From Polaribacter sp. SA4-12 (lineage in GTDB: Bacteria > Bacteroidota > Bacteroidia > Flavobacteriales > Flavobacteriaceae): a DNA stretch of 64,000 bases. Positions within the stretch are counted from its first letter, which is position 1, and the number at the start of each line of letters is the position of its first letter. The stretch is from positions 3,577,501-3,641,500 of the forward strand of contig NZ_CP019334.1 of the NCBI RefSeq assembly GCF_002163675.1, given 5' to 3'. Below are positions 35,753-45,638 of the stretch, piece by piece. The notes beneath the pieces are model-generated. The model did not search any database. It was not told the origin of the DNA and saw nothing but the letters and a program-made list of their open reading frames with translations. The translations under genes and the position numbers were made by a program.

Positions 35753-37516
35753 TTAAAAATCGAACTTATAAGTAAGTCCGCCTAAGGCTTGAAAACCTTG
35801 TGTATTAAAGTTTGCAAAACGTTGGTATTCTGTATTTAAAACGTTACTCAGTTTTAGAAAAACAGAGAATTTATCGTTAAAATGATAACCTCCATTTAAA
35901 TTAATATCAACAAAAGAGTCAATAGTTTCAATTCCACTAAAACTAGAAGGAAATTGGCCGTTATACAATCCGTCTTTTTTTTCGCTTACATAAAAAATAT
36001 CTGTTGTAGCAAACCATTTGTTCTTTTTATATTTTGCAGAAAAGGAAGTTTCTATTGAAGGTAGATTCCATGCTTCCAAAGCATTTTCTACGTCATAAAT
36101 GTTATATGTTCCTTGTAGTCCAAAAGATAAGTTACTTGAATAATCATATTCTATTTCTGTAAAGATTGAAGTTGTTTTAACATCATCATAATAAACATAA
36201 AAAGAGTTTCCATATTCATACCCTTTTAAAGAGCTACCATTTACAACATTATTTGTTCCATCAGATTTAGACGTATTTCTTAAAAATAAAGGTTTGTCTT
36301 CTTCTGTTTTAGAGCTCGCTTTAATATTAAAACTTAGATTGTTATTTATTTTTCCGTTGAAACCAACAAATAAATTTGACTTTTCTAAAGTTTGAGTCAT
36401 AAAAAGTGTTGGTGAAATATATGGGTTTTCTTCAACAAACTCTCTGTAAGTGTTTGTCTTTAAATCACCAGTAAGTCCTCCGTAAATATTTAGGTACTTT
36501 TGTATTATTGCTGATTGAACAAATAAATCTGGTAATATAAAATTATTTGTAACGTCGTTTTCTGTGTCTAATGATGTAATTAACTTTACGCCAGTTTTTA
36601 AAACAAAGTTTTCAGATTTTACTTTATACTCAGGATTCAAAGAAATAGTCGTTGTAGAATAATTAACTGAATTAAAATCTTTATAACTGTTTTTAAATTC
36701 TCCTTTTAAAAACTCTGCACTCGTTTTTATAGTAATATCATTTAGATTAGGACCTAAAAATGTTAATGGTAAATCTAATTTCGCATCAAACTTTGCGAAT
36801 ATTTCTGAGCTTCTGTAACTGTCTGTAAAATAGGAAGTTTTAATTTTTCCATAATCGATGTATGAATCTATAAAACTAAACTCGCCCATCAATTCAAAAT
36901 AATTGTAAACCTGCTCTTCATTAATAGCATTGGTTGTAGGTTCTGTAAAAACGATGTTAGGTAAACCATACCAATTATATAAGTTTCTTTCAGAATTTAA
37001 ACTTACTTCCCAATCGAAATAACGGTCTTCTTGTTTATAGAACGCTCCAATATTAAAATTTGAGAAATTACTGTTCAGTACTGAGTTTTTAAGATTGTCT
37101 AGAGATGCTAAATATTTTGAATGCAATCCGAATTCATTTTTAAAACGTGTACTATGATGTAAAAAAACTTCAAAATAGGGTGTTGTATAATTACCAAAAC
37201 CAGCTGCTAAATAGTTTTTATAAATACGTTCTTTAACACCAATATCAATTCCTTTTACGCCACCACTTTTGGGTATAAAAGTTGATGCAACTGGAGCAGA
37301 AAAAATAGCATATTCTAGTTTTTTCTTTTCATTCTTTTTAAGTAGTTTTATTTTTGGATTTTTTTTAATTTTTTTAGCATCAGCAATTTTTGGGTTATAT
37401 TTAGTTACAATATTTACAACTTCTGTTTTTACTGTGTCCTTTGCGACTTCCTTTTTTTGAGCGTTTAAACTTAAAAAAACAAAACATATTAAAAATAAAG
37501 TGAAACCTTTTTTCAT
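35753..37516 (-). CDS. Outer-membrane beta-barrel protein (TonB-receptor-like)
   Basis: The 587-residue product has a signal peptide ending LNAQKKEVAKD, then a Lys-rich stretch and a long series of amphipathic strands. The C-terminus (FLKLSNVLNTEYQRFANFNTQGFQALGGLTYKFDF) matches the last strands of TonB-dependent receptors, including LSNVLNTEYQ. No plug domain is visible, and it is short for a receptor. It overlaps the stop/start of the 1023-residue TPR gene by one base; TPR/barrel pairs like this are common in Flavobacteriaceae and undescribed as far as I know. Confidence 0.8.
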   Translation of the reverse strand: MKKGFTLFLICFVFLSLNAQKKEVAKDTVKTEVVNIVTKYNPKIADAKKIKKNPKIKLLKKNEKKKLEYAIFSAPVASTFIPKSGGVKGIDIGVKERIYKNYLAAGFGNYTTPYFEVFLHHSTRFKNEFGLHSKYLASLDNLKNSVLNSNFSNFNIGAFYKQEDRYFDWEVSLNSERNLYNWYGLPNIVFTEPTTNAINEEQVYNYFELMGEFSFIDSYIDYGKIKTSYFTDSYRSSEIFAKFDAKLDLPLTFLGPNLNDITIKTSAEFLKGEFKNSYKDFNSVNYSTTTISLNPEYKVKSENFVLKTGVKLITSLDTENDVTNNFILPDLFVQSAIIQKYLNIYGGLTGDLKTNTYREFVEENPYISPTLFMTQTLEKSNLFVGFNGKINNNLSFNIKASSKTEEDKPLFLRNTSKSDGTNNVVNGSSLKGYEYGNSFYVYYDDVKTTSIFTEIEYDYSSNLSFGLQGTYNIYDVENALEAWNLPSIETSFSAKYKKNKWFATTDIFYVSEKKDGLYNGQFPSSFSGIETIDSFVDINLNGGYHFNDKFSVFLKLSNVLNTEYQRFANFNTQGFQALGGLTYKFDF

Positions 37517-40500
37517 TATTTTTTATTCTTTTTAGAGTCCTTATTATCTGTGTTTTCTTCTTTTACAGGAGTTACAGAATTATTAGTCTTGGCTTCGTTT
37601 TCTTTAATGATTTTCAATTCTTTTTCTGCTTCTATAACAATGTCTTCAAACTGTTTAAAGTTTTTAATGATATTTTCTAAGACAAAAGTAGCTTGATAAA
37701 CATCTTTTAAACCATAATAATTTTTACCCATTATTATATAGCTTTTCACTGCCCAATGTTTATAGGAAGAATAATTTGCTATTAAATTTTGAACAACTTT
37801 GTTAGCCTCTGTATATTCTTTTTGTTGATTTTTAAAGAGTGCATTATAATAAAGTGCTTCCGCTTTTAATTCACCAGAAGCATTTTTTTCTACCTCTGTA
37901 TAATATTCTTCAGCTGTATAAAAATCATCATTTTTAAAAGAAGCTCTAGCAATTATTATTTTAGCATCATACTCTAATTTATGATCTAATTTATCTCTTA
38001 AAAGAATCTTTTTTGCGTATTCTAAAGCTAGATCATAAGCATCAGTTTCATAATATCCTTTCATTAAATTACTTTGTGCAAATAAAATATTTTCAGTTGC
38101 ATAGGCTTCTTGTTCAAGTCTATCTAAAAGAGGAAGCGCATTGTTGAATTCATCTTTCTCTAGAAATAGTTGTGAAAGTTTACTAAGAGAATCTTCACTA
38201 AATTCATTTTGCTCTTCTTCTAAAACAACTTGATAATATGTAATAGCTTTATCAAATTCTTTTACTTTAAATAAGATATCTGCTAAGTAATAATTTGCTT
38301 TTAACTTATGTATTCCATCAGGAAAAGACTGCGTGTATTTTGTCAAATTAGCTATAATATCATCTCCGTTTTTAGTTTCAAAATACTTTTTTTCAGCAAC
38401 TGCAAAAGTGGTGTTGTCTAAATCGGAATTGGTAACATTAATGAATTTTAAGGTTTTAATCCAATTGATATAATCTTCTAAATTACCATTATCAATATAA
38501 ATATTTCTTGCATTAGCAACCGCTTCAAAAGCATCAGGAGAATTAGGAAACTGACTTGTAGTTCTTTTAAATTTTTCTAAAGCTTTTTGATTTTGATTCT
38601 CATTATAATATAATAACCCTTGACGTACTAACGCTTTTGGTATAAAAATACTACTAGGATGTTTTTCTATCAACCGATCAAAAGCGAAATGCGCTTTTTT
38701 ATTATCTTTTATTATAGTGTACGTATTTGCCAATTGAAATAAAGCATCATCTTTTAAAGTAGAAATTTGATACCCATTTACAACATTTGTAAGTGCCTTT
38801 ATTTTTGCATTATTGTCATCTAAAAAACCATAACCCATTCCTATTTGATATTGTGCATAATCTGCTTCAGAACCAGCGCTTTCTACAACTTTTTTATAAG
38901 ATTTAATAGCTTTGTTATAATCTCTTGTAGCAAAATAACTATCTCCTAAACGTATTAATGCATCCTCTTTTATCTCGGATTCGATAGAATTTATTTTGAT
39001 GAAATTTTCGAAGCTAATAGCAGCATTTTGATAATCCTTTAGTTTAAAATTACTGTAACCTAAGTTATAATCAATTAATTGAAATGTTTCGTTTTCTGAT
39101 TTCACCTCCTTTTTTAAACTAGTAAATTTTGATAAAGCTTCCTTGTGTCTATCTAATCTATATAATGTTTCAGCTTCCCAATATTTTGCGCTGTTTTTTA
39201 TTGAAACTTCTGCTGCTTTTTGGCTTTCTTTAAAAAAAGGGAGCGATTCATTTAACTTATTGTTGTTGAATAATTCAATACCTCTGTACAAAGAAATTTC
39301 AGGAATTAAAGCAACATTCTTCTTTGATCGTTTTTTTTCTAAAAAGATTAAAGCTCCTTTGTAATCTTGCTGATGTAAGAATGAAGAAATGACTAAATCA
39401 TTAATTTCTTCATAAGCTTTCGATTTTGGATATGCTTTTAAATAATCTTGTAAAACTTCTGCAACACTTTTAAAAGGGTTTCCTGCTTCATAACTTAATT
39501 TAGCATAATTTAGAGCAGCATCTTCTTTAATTTTTTTATTAAATTCCATTTCAGAAGCTGTTTTAAATGCATTTAAAGCTTCCGTTTTTTTATCTAATTT
39601 CAGATAACATTCACCTAGATTATAATATGCGTTTTGTGCAACATAATTTTTTTCATCAATAATTTTATTAAAATTGCTAATGGCATTTTCAAAATCATTC
39701 TGTTTGTAATAAGCAAAACCTAGTTGATAAAAATCGGTGTTATTCCATTTTCCTTTTTTACCAGTATATCCTTTTAAGTAAGGAATAGCTTCACTATATC
39801 TTTTTAAGTTGAAAAAACTTTCACCAATTATTTTAGAGATTTCAGATTTCTCTTTTCTTTTTACAGTTTGAATAAGTGCTTCACCTACAATTATACAACG
39901 TTCAAATTTACCAGCTTGAAAACTAATATCTAGTAAATAGTAAGAGATTTCTAAACGATATGTATCATTGTCTGCAATTTCTTTTAAGGTAGATTCTGCT
40001 ATTCCATAATCTTCTAGTTTATAAGCAATGTAGCCATAATAATACCTTGAATCGTTTCCGTATTTAGGATCATTTATTAAAGGTAGAAATTGTTCTTTAG
40101 CTAGCGTTAAGTTTTTAGTAACTAAATATGCATATCCCATTTTAAAATTGAGATCTTTTCTATCCTCTTTAGAAAGAATATCAACATTTACCTTGTTAAA
40201 CCATTTAAGAGCATAAGCAGCTTTTTTATTGGCAAAGTAATAGTTAGCAACATTAATAATGGCTTTGTTTTTTTTACTGCTATTTGGGTTTTCTTCAATA
40301 AAAGCTATTACTTTTTTGTCTGCATCAGGTTGTTTTAACCTTACTGCACATAAAGCATCATAATACGCTGCATCAGATTTTAATTTAGAGCTGGTAATAG
40401 CTATTTCGTTTATAGAAGCAAAAATTTTCTGAGCAGCAGTATATGCTTTATTATTAAATAATTTTGTAGCATTATTATACTTTGTTAAAATAGTAGCATC

Positions 40501-40587
40501 TACTATTGTTTGCTGGCTAAAACCAACAAATGATAGTATAAATATGAAACTAGTAAATAAACGTTTTTTTAAAAAAACAAACCTCAT
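37516..40587 (-). CDS. Large TPR protein, exported
   Basis: The 1023-residue product has a signal peptide (LFTSFIFILSFVGFSQQ) and about twenty TPR or Sel1-like helical repeats over its whole length (for example YYLGECYLKLDKKTEALNAF, ALIRLGDSYFATRDYNKAIKSYKKVVES). The tail is Lys/Asn rich. It is probably a periplasmic scaffold, comparable to YbgF/BamD-type TPR proteins but much longer. It precedes and overlaps the barrel gene, which suggests the two assemble together. It is divergent from ftsE. Confidence 0.85.
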   Translation of the reverse strand: MRFVFLKKRLFTSFIFILSFVGFSQQTIVDATILTKYNNATKLFNNKAYTAAQKIFASINEIAITSSKLKSDAAYYDALCAVRLKQPDADKKVIAFIEENPNSSKKNKAIINVANYYFANKKAAYALKWFNKVNVDILSKEDRKDLNFKMGYAYLVTKNLTLAKEQFLPLINDPKYGNDSRYYYGYIAYKLEDYGIAESTLKEIADNDTYRLEISYYLLDISFQAGKFERCIIVGEALIQTVKRKEKSEISKIIGESFFNLKRYSEAIPYLKGYTGKKGKWNNTDFYQLGFAYYKQNDFENAISNFNKIIDEKNYVAQNAYYNLGECYLKLDKKTEALNAFKTASEMEFNKKIKEDAALNYAKLSYEAGNPFKSVAEVLQDYLKAYPKSKAYEEINDLVISSFLHQQDYKGALIFLEKKRSKKNVALIPEISLYRGIELFNNNKLNESLPFFKESQKAAEVSIKNSAKYWEAETLYRLDRHKEALSKFTSLKKEVKSENETFQLIDYNLGYSNFKLKDYQNAAISFENFIKINSIESEIKEDALIRLGDSYFATRDYNKAIKSYKKVVESAGSEADYAQYQIGMGYGFLDDNNAKIKALTNVVNGYQISTLKDDALFQLANTYTIIKDNKKAHFAFDRLIEKHPSSIFIPKALVRQGLLYYNENQNQKALEKFKRTTSQFPNSPDAFEAVANARNIYIDNGNLEDYINWIKTLKFINVTNSDLDNTTFAVAEKKYFETKNGDDIIANLTKYTQSFPDGIHKLKANYYLADILFKVKEFDKAITYYQVVLEEEQNEFSEDSLSKLSQLFLEKDEFNNALPLLDRLEQEAYATENILFAQSNLMKGYYETDAYDLALEYAKKILLRDKLDHKLEYDAKIIIARASFKNDDFYTAEEYYTEVEKNASGELKAEALYYNALFKNQQKEYTEANKVVQNLIANYSSYKHWAVKSYIIMGKNYYGLKDVYQATFVLENIIKNFKQFEDIVIEAEKELKIIKENEAKTNNSVTPVKEENTDNKDSKKNKK

Positions 40588-40724
40588 GCAATTATCTTTA
40601 ATACTTAAAATTAATAACGAACATTTTTTAATTTTGTTTGATGGGGGAAGAAAAAAAATAGAAACATTTTAGGTCAAAAGTAAGAATTGTTTAGATTTCA
40701 TAGTATAAAATCGTTAGAAACTTT

Positions 40725-40732
40725 TAAGTTTG
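40725..40732 (+). promoter_or_regulatory. Candidate -7 box (TAAGTTTG) for ftsE
   Basis: Fits TAnnTTTG, 17 bases before the ATG at 40750. This supports the inner start rather than the upstream open frame from 40687. Confidence 0.5.
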
Positions 40733-40749
40733 TAGAAACAATTTATTTT

Positions 40750-41436
40750 ATGGAAAAACCAGTTTTATTTTTAGAAAACGCTGATATTTATCAAAAAGAT
40801 AACCTGGTATTGTCTAAAGTTAATTTAACGATACAAAAAGGAGAGTTTTACTATTTAATTGGTAAGACAGGAAGTGGAAAAAGTAGCTTAATGAAAACCC
40901 TTTATGGAGATTTAAAGTTACAAAGAGGTACCGGGAACATTGTAGATTTTGATCTCAAAAAAATAAAGGAAAAAGAAATTCCGTTTTTAAGAAGAAAAAT
41001 AGGAATTGTCTTTCAAGATTTTAAATTGTTGAGTGATAGAACCGTTTTTGGAAATTTAGAATTCGTTTTAAAAGCCACAGGTTGGAAAGATAAAGAGAAG
41101 ATAAAAGAAAAGATTAACGAGGTTTTAGATAAAGTTGGTATGAAAGCCCAATATTATAAGAAAACCTTTGAACTTTCTGGTGGTGAGCAGCAAAGAATAG
41201 CCATTGCAAGAGCTTTATTAAATGATCCAGAATTAATTTTAGCAGATGAACCAACAGGTAATTTAGATCCAAAAACATCATTAGAGGTTATGGAGCTTTT
41301 AAATGATATTCATAAAAGCGGAAAAACTATTTTAATGGCGACTCATGATTATCAGTTAATTGTAAAATTTAAACAAAAGACAATAAAGTGTGAAGGAGGA
41401 GAATTGTTTGAAGTTGCTCAAAAAGCGACTGTATAA
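40750..41436 (+). CDS. ftsE: Cell division ATP-binding protein FtsE
   Basis: FtsE is the ABC ATPase that, with FtsX, controls cell-wall hydrolases at the septum. The 228-residue product shows Walker A GKTGSGKSS, the Q-loop VFQDFKLL, the signature LSGGEQQR, Walker B LILADEPTG, and the switch His in MATHDYQ. The VFGNLEFVLKATGW segment is typical of FtsE. ftsX is not adjacent; a glycosyltransferase gene follows with a one-base overlap (TAATG). The start at 40750 is favoured by the -7 box at 40725. Confidence 0.9.
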   Translation: MEKPVLFLENADIYQKDNLVLSKVNLTIQKGEFYYLIGKTGSGKSSLMKTLYGDLKLQRGTGNIVDFDLKKIKEKEIPFLRRKIGIVFQDFKLLSDRTVFGNLEFVLKATGWKDKEKIKEKINEVLDKVGMKAQYYKKTFELSGGEQQRIAIARALLNDPELILADEPTGNLDPKTSLEVMELLNDIHKSGKTILMATHDYQLIVKFKQKTIKCEGGELFEVAQKATV

Positions 41437-42314
41437 TGATTTCTGTTTTAATTGCTTCATATAATATAAGTGTCGTTAACTTAATAGAAGAACTTCAATT
41501 ACAATTAAATAAGGCAAACGTTATTTTTGAAATTATCTGTTTAGATGATGCATCTAATAGTGAAAAGAATATTGAAAATAATAAAATTAACAAACTTCCT
41601 TTTTGCAGTTTTGAAATTCTTAAGAATAATATTGGTAGAAGTGCAATTAGAAATTTGTTAGCAACTAAAGCTAGTTATGATTGGTTGTTATTTTTAGATG
41701 CGGATGTTTTACCTACTTCACCTAAGTTTATTTCTAATTACATAAAAGAAATAGAGAATAACCATTATTCAGTTTTTTTAGGAGGAATTAAATATAGAGA
41801 TTTTGATGATAAAAATCTACTAAGATGGAGGTTTGGCAAGAGAAGCGAAGAGGTTTCAGTTTCAATAAGAAATCAAGATTCTTATAAATATTTTTTTACA
41901 GCTAATTTTTTAATCGAAAAAGATTTCTTTAATGGAATTAAATTTAACGAAGAAATTGTAGATTATGGTTATGAAGACCTGCTTTTTTCAAAAGAAATAG
42001 AAAAGAATAAGGTTAAAATTAAGCACATAGAAAACGAAGTGTTTCACTTAGGTATTGATGAAAATATAGATTTTATAAAGAAAACTAAAAAAGCAATTTC
42101 GAATTTAAATTTTCTAATTTCAAAAAAACTTATTGAGAAGCAAGATACAAATCTGTCTCAATTATATTTTAAGCTAAAACCTTATGGTGTTTTAAGTGTA
42201 TTAAGTGTGTTTTCTTCTTTCTTTGAAAATGTAGCAAATAAAAGTTCTTCGGTTACTTTTTACAATTTATTTAGAATTACTTACTTACATCAAGTTATTA
42301 AAAATAGTCAATAA
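41436..42314 (+). CDS. Family 2 glycosyltransferase
   Basis: The 292-residue product has the GT-A fold motifs of GT2: SVLIASYNISVVNL at the N-terminus, EIICLDDASNSEKN, NIGRSAIRNLLA, and the metal-binding FLDADVLPTSP. The EIVDYGYEDLLFSKEI segment fits the acceptor side of polymer-building GT2 enzymes. The sugar is unknown. It overlaps ftsE by one base at its start and the convergent GT4 gene by 30 bases at its end. Confidence 0.88.
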   Translation: MISVLIASYNISVVNLIEELQLQLNKANVIFEIICLDDASNSEKNIENNKINKLPFCSFEILKNNIGRSAIRNLLATKASYDWLLFLDADVLPTSPKFISNYIKEIENNHYSVFLGGIKYRDFDDKNLLRWRFGKRSEEVSVSIRNQDSYKYFFTANFLIEKDFFNGIKFNEEIVDYGYEDLLFSKEIEKNKVKIKHIENEVFHLGIDENIDFIKKTKKAISNLNFLISKKLIEKQDTNLSQLYFKLKPYGVLSVLSVFSSFFENVANKSSSVTFYNLFRITYLHQVIKNSQ

Positions 42315-43361
42315 TTTTTCTTCTTGATTTTCCCAAATTAGTTCTTTTTTTGCACTTTTTAATTCAGTTGAAAAGTCTTTTTTTAATATTTTTTCAATTT
42401 GTAAAGCAAGTTCCTTAGAGTTTCTTTTTTTTACAATTTCGCCAACTTTATAATTTTGAACAACTTGCTTCATTTCTGGTAAGTCAGAAACTAAAATTGG
42501 TATTTCTGCCTGAACGTAATCGAATATTTTGTTAGGTAGTGCAAATCTATAATTTAGACCTAAATCCTCTTCAATACTTAATCCTAAGTTAGCTAAAGGA
42601 GTTAGTTTATGTAATTCTTTTGGAGAAATTTTGCCTAAAAAATGAATCTTATTGTTGTTTTTTACTTTTTGTGTTAAATCTTCATAAAGATCACCATTAC
42701 CAATAATAACTAAAATACAGTTATCAAGAAATTCCATGGTATCAATCATTAATTCTAAACCTCGACCGATATTAACTGCACCTTGATATATGATAATTTT
42801 TTTTCCTTCTGTTTTAAATGGAAAACTTCCGAATTCTAATTCCTTTTTAGTAGGTAAATTAAGAATAGTTTTAAATTTAGAATTATATTTTTTATCATAA
42901 AAATCAGCAATACTATTACAAACAGTATACGTGTTTTTTAGTTTAGGAAGTATCCAAGTCTCTAAAGTTGACCAACATTTTTTTACAAAAGGTTTATGAA
43001 CTAACTCAGGGATTTCTGGAAACAACTCGTGACTATCATATACTATGTTTTTTTTCTGAAGATTACTAACTAAGTAGTTTGGAAGTAAAGTATCTAAATC
43101 ATTAGAAAGTAAGATGTCTTTTTTTGAAAAAAGTAAAACAATAAATAAACGAAAGTTAAATTCAGTATAAAATAAAAAACCTTTATTAAATATTAATTTA
43201 ATCCTTTTTGTGCTATAGCTTCTATTTAATGGAGTACTATTTTTAAGTTTTCTACCAATAAGAATAATTTCGTAACCTTCTTTTTGTAGTGTAGCGCAAA
43301 CTTTATCTACACGTTGATCTGTAGATAAATCATTAGTTACCGAAACTATTATTTTTTTCAA
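42285..43361 (-). CDS. Family 4 glycosyltransferase
   Basis: The 358-residue product has the GT-B architecture: VTNDLSTDQRVDKVCATLQKEGYEI at the N-terminus, then IIYQGAVNIGRGLELMIDTM, LVIIGNGDLYEDL, and IHFLGKISPKELHKLTPLANLGLSIEEDLGLNYRFALPNKIFDYVQA with the E-x7-E-like nucleotide-sugar region. It probably adds a sugar to an envelope glycan. Its 3' end overlaps the convergent GT2 gene by 30 bases, so the two transcripts share an antisense stretch. Confidence 0.87.
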   Translation of the reverse strand: MKKIIVSVTNDLSTDQRVDKVCATLQKEGYEIILIGRKLKNSTPLNRSYSTKRIKLIFNKGFLFYTEFNFRLFIVLLFSKKDILLSNDLDTLLPNYLVSNLQKKNIVYDSHELFPEIPELVHKPFVKKCWSTLETWILPKLKNTYTVCNSIADFYDKKYNSKFKTILNLPTKKELEFGSFPFKTEGKKIIIYQGAVNIGRGLELMIDTMEFLDNCILVIIGNGDLYEDLTQKVKNNNKIHFLGKISPKELHKLTPLANLGLSIEEDLGLNYRFALPNKIFDYVQAEIPILVSDLPEMKQVVQNYKVGEIVKKRNSKELALQIEKILKKDFSTELKSAKKELIWENQEEKLLTIFNNLM

Positions 43362-43611
43362 TGGTTTTGTTTACAATAAGTAACAAAAATATGCTTTTTA
43401 TTTTTTGATTATATTTTAAAATGAGATAAAATTATACATTAATAGGTGAAATTGATTTGTTTGAGTTTTTATCCTTTATTTTTTTTCTTCAGTTCTATTT
43501 TTTTCTTTAAAAACTAATCGAATATTAAGAAAAATATACTAAATTGTCCCTTAATTGCTTGGGAAGGTTAAAGTACACACAAATAATAACTTTAATTAAT
43601 CCCCCTAAAAA

Positions 43612-43827
43612 ATGTGTAAATGTCCATCATGCAATTCTAGTACCCGAAGAAGGTTATCTAGAAATTTTATTTTAAAACTAATCCCTAATTCTAAGTTTTA
43701 CAAATGTTATGAATGCAAAACAAAGTTTATAAGTGTACCGTATTTATTTTCTTCCATAATTTTTAAGAAAGGAACTAAGAAGTTTCTTCGAGAAGTAGTT
43801 AATGAAGAAAGTTTATTAGTCAATTAA
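43612..43827 (+). CDS. Small zinc-ribbon protein of unknown function
   Basis: The 71-residue product starts MCKCPSCNSSTRRRLSR and has a second pair CYEC, so a C-x(2)-C ... C-x(2)-C zinc ribbon is likely. The middle is basic and the C-terminus amphipathic (FSSIIFKKGTKKFLREVV). A strong terminator follows the stop, which supports real expression. No family is recognised. Confidence 0.65.
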   Translation: MCKCPSCNSSTRRRLSRNFILKLIPNSKFYKCYECKTKFISVPYLFSSIIFKKGTKKFLREVVNEESLLVN

Positions 43828-43835
43828 AATAATAA

Positions 43836-43862
43836 AAAACCTCCAAATTTGGAGGTTTTTTG
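43836..43862 (+). terminator. Terminator after the zinc-ribbon gene
   Basis: AAAACCTCC and GGAGGTTTTT pair around AAATTT; the stem is flanked by A and T runs. Confidence 0.85.
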
Positions 43863-43991
43863 CTTTTTGGAAACGTTGAGACTACAATATTTTTTTATTA
43901 TAAGTTTACAGGTTTTTTTGCGTGCAGTAAGAAAATGTGAGTTTTCTCTATTTTTGAGCTAGAAATTTTTAGAAAAAAAACTAATTTGTAA

Positions 43992-45638
43992 TTATTTAAT
44001 TTTCTTATACTCAAACCAATCAAATTTTGCCGATTTATCACTTTTTAAACCTGTAGAAGTTGCATAAACTCCAATATATACGCCATTAAATTTCTGAGCT
44101 ACTTCGTCAGATATAAGCGTGTAATCTTGGGTTTCTCCGATTTTTTTTAAATTTTCCTCATTTTTACCATACAAAAATTGTACTTTCAATCCATCAACTT
44201 TCGAACTTAGAAAAACCTCTTTATTTTTATAAGGAACTTTAGCTATAATTTGTGGCTTAAACTCTCCTTTATTTCCATTTTGAAAAACTTTTATCAACAT
44301 AACTTCATTTTTCCCTTTTAATAATTGGTAATTATTCCCATGTCGGCGATAAATAACTAACCCAGCCTTTTCATTCTCTTTGTTAGTTTTAAAAGATAGT
44401 TTTGTTATTGCTATATAATTAAAATGACGCGTACGTTTTGCAATATAAGATGGGTTTAATAAATTGGTTACCGTCTCAGGTCGTAATTTAATTTCTAAAA
44501 AACCATTTTTTTGGATATACCATTTAGAACGTGGTGAACGTAAAAAGTTCCATTCCAAATTAAGTTTATCTCCATCAAAATTGTCACGTTCTTTTATTTT
44601 TGAAACAGGAGTCCAAGGTAAATCAGGACGTTCTTGTTCTGCTTGTAGAAGACCAACTCCTGGATTAAAAATAGGGGTTACACCACTTTCTTGTTGTGTC
44701 ATTTCTACTTTAGCTAAAAAGGTTTCGCGAGCAAGAGTTACAAAACCTTCATTTTGTCTTTTAGCAAGCATTACACTCCACCAATCTCCATTTTGAGTTT
44801 GTATTAAATCTGCATGACCAGTTTGCCCTATTGGATGTGTTTTTCCTAAATGACGATGTGTCATAACAGGGTTTGCATGATTTGGTATGTATGGACCCCA
44901 TAATTTTTTACTATTAAATACGGTTACAGAATGATATTCTCCAGTTCCTCCTTCTCCAATAAGTAAAAGATATTCTCCATTAATTTTGTACAAATGCGGA
45001 CCTTCTGCCCAACGTGCATTAGAAGCATGACCATAAGTTATTTGCTTTCTTTTACCAAGTAATACACCTTTATCTGGGTTTATTTCTTGCATCCAAACGC
45101 CATTTTTTCCAGGCCATTCACTTTGAGAATCATCTATGATACCTGCTCCTGTATAATAACACCTACCATCATCATCCCAAAAAAGAGAAGGGTCAATTCC
45201 TGGTGCATCTTTAATATACATGGGGTCACTCCAGGGACCTGCAGGGTTTTTAGCGGTAATAATAAAATTACCTTTCTGTCCAACCATAGTAGTTATAATA
45301 TAGAAAGTTCCCTTGTGAAATCTTATACTTGGTGCGAAAATTCCGTTTGAGTTTTTTAATCCATCTTTAAAAACGATTTGGTTTGGACGATGAAGTCCAT
45401 GTCCAATTTTCTCCCAGTTTACCAAGTCTTTACTTTTATGAATTGGAAGTCCTGGGTACCATTCAAAACTTGAGTTAACCATATAATAAGTATCTCCAAC
45501 CCTACAAATTGATGGGTCAGGATAGAAGCCAGATAGAATAGGGTTTTTAAATTTTTCTGGAGATGATTGCCCTAAAGCGTTAAAGCAAATTAGAAGTCCA
45601 ATGAATGTTTTAATTGTTTTTAAATGCATTTTTTTCAT
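43992..45638 (-). CDS. Exported GH43 glycosidase (beta-xylosidase/arabinosidase type)
   Basis: From the ATG at 45638 the product is 548 residues with a signal peptide ending ICFNALGQ; the frame is open 25 codons upstream but the signal decides the start. The five-bladed propeller of GH43 is visible, with the catalytic base Asp in GFYPDPSICR (about residue 41), the middle Asp in GIDPSLFWDDDG, and the acid Glu in ARWAEGPHLYK. A C-terminal beta-sandwich (about residues 350-548) follows, as in xylan-active subfamilies. Beside xylA/xylB it most likely trims xylo-oligosaccharides. A -7 box and a small palindrome lie upstream. Confidence 0.92.
   Translation of the reverse strand: MKKMHLKTIKTFIGLLICFNALGQSSPEKFKNPILSGFYPDPSICRVGDTYYMVNSSFEWYPGLPIHKSKDLVNWEKIGHGLHRPNQIVFKDGLKNSNGIFAPSIRFHKGTFYIITTMVGQKGNFIITAKNPAGPWSDPMYIKDAPGIDPSLFWDDDGRCYYTGAGIIDDSQSEWPGKNGVWMQEINPDKGVLLGKRKQITYGHASNARWAEGPHLYKINGEYLLLIGEGGTGEYHSVTVFNSKKLWGPYIPNHANPVMTHRHLGKTHPIGQTGHADLIQTQNGDWWSVMLAKRQNEGFVTLARETFLAKVEMTQQESGVTPIFNPGVGLLQAEQERPDLPWTPVSKIKERDNFDGDKLNLEWNFLRSPRSKWYIQKNGFLEIKLRPETVTNLLNPSYIAKRTRHFNYIAITKLSFKTNKENEKAGLVIYRRHGNNYQLLKGKNEVMLIKVFQNGNKGEFKPQIIAKVPYKNKEVFLSSKVDGLKVQFLYGKNEENLKKIGETQDYTLISDEVAQKFNGVYIGVYATSTGLKSDKSAKFDWFEYKKIK

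Noticed and set aside
42285..42314. Frameshift at the end of the two glycosyltransferase genes
   Set aside because: The 30-base overlap is between complete convergent genes; both have normal lengths and motifs.
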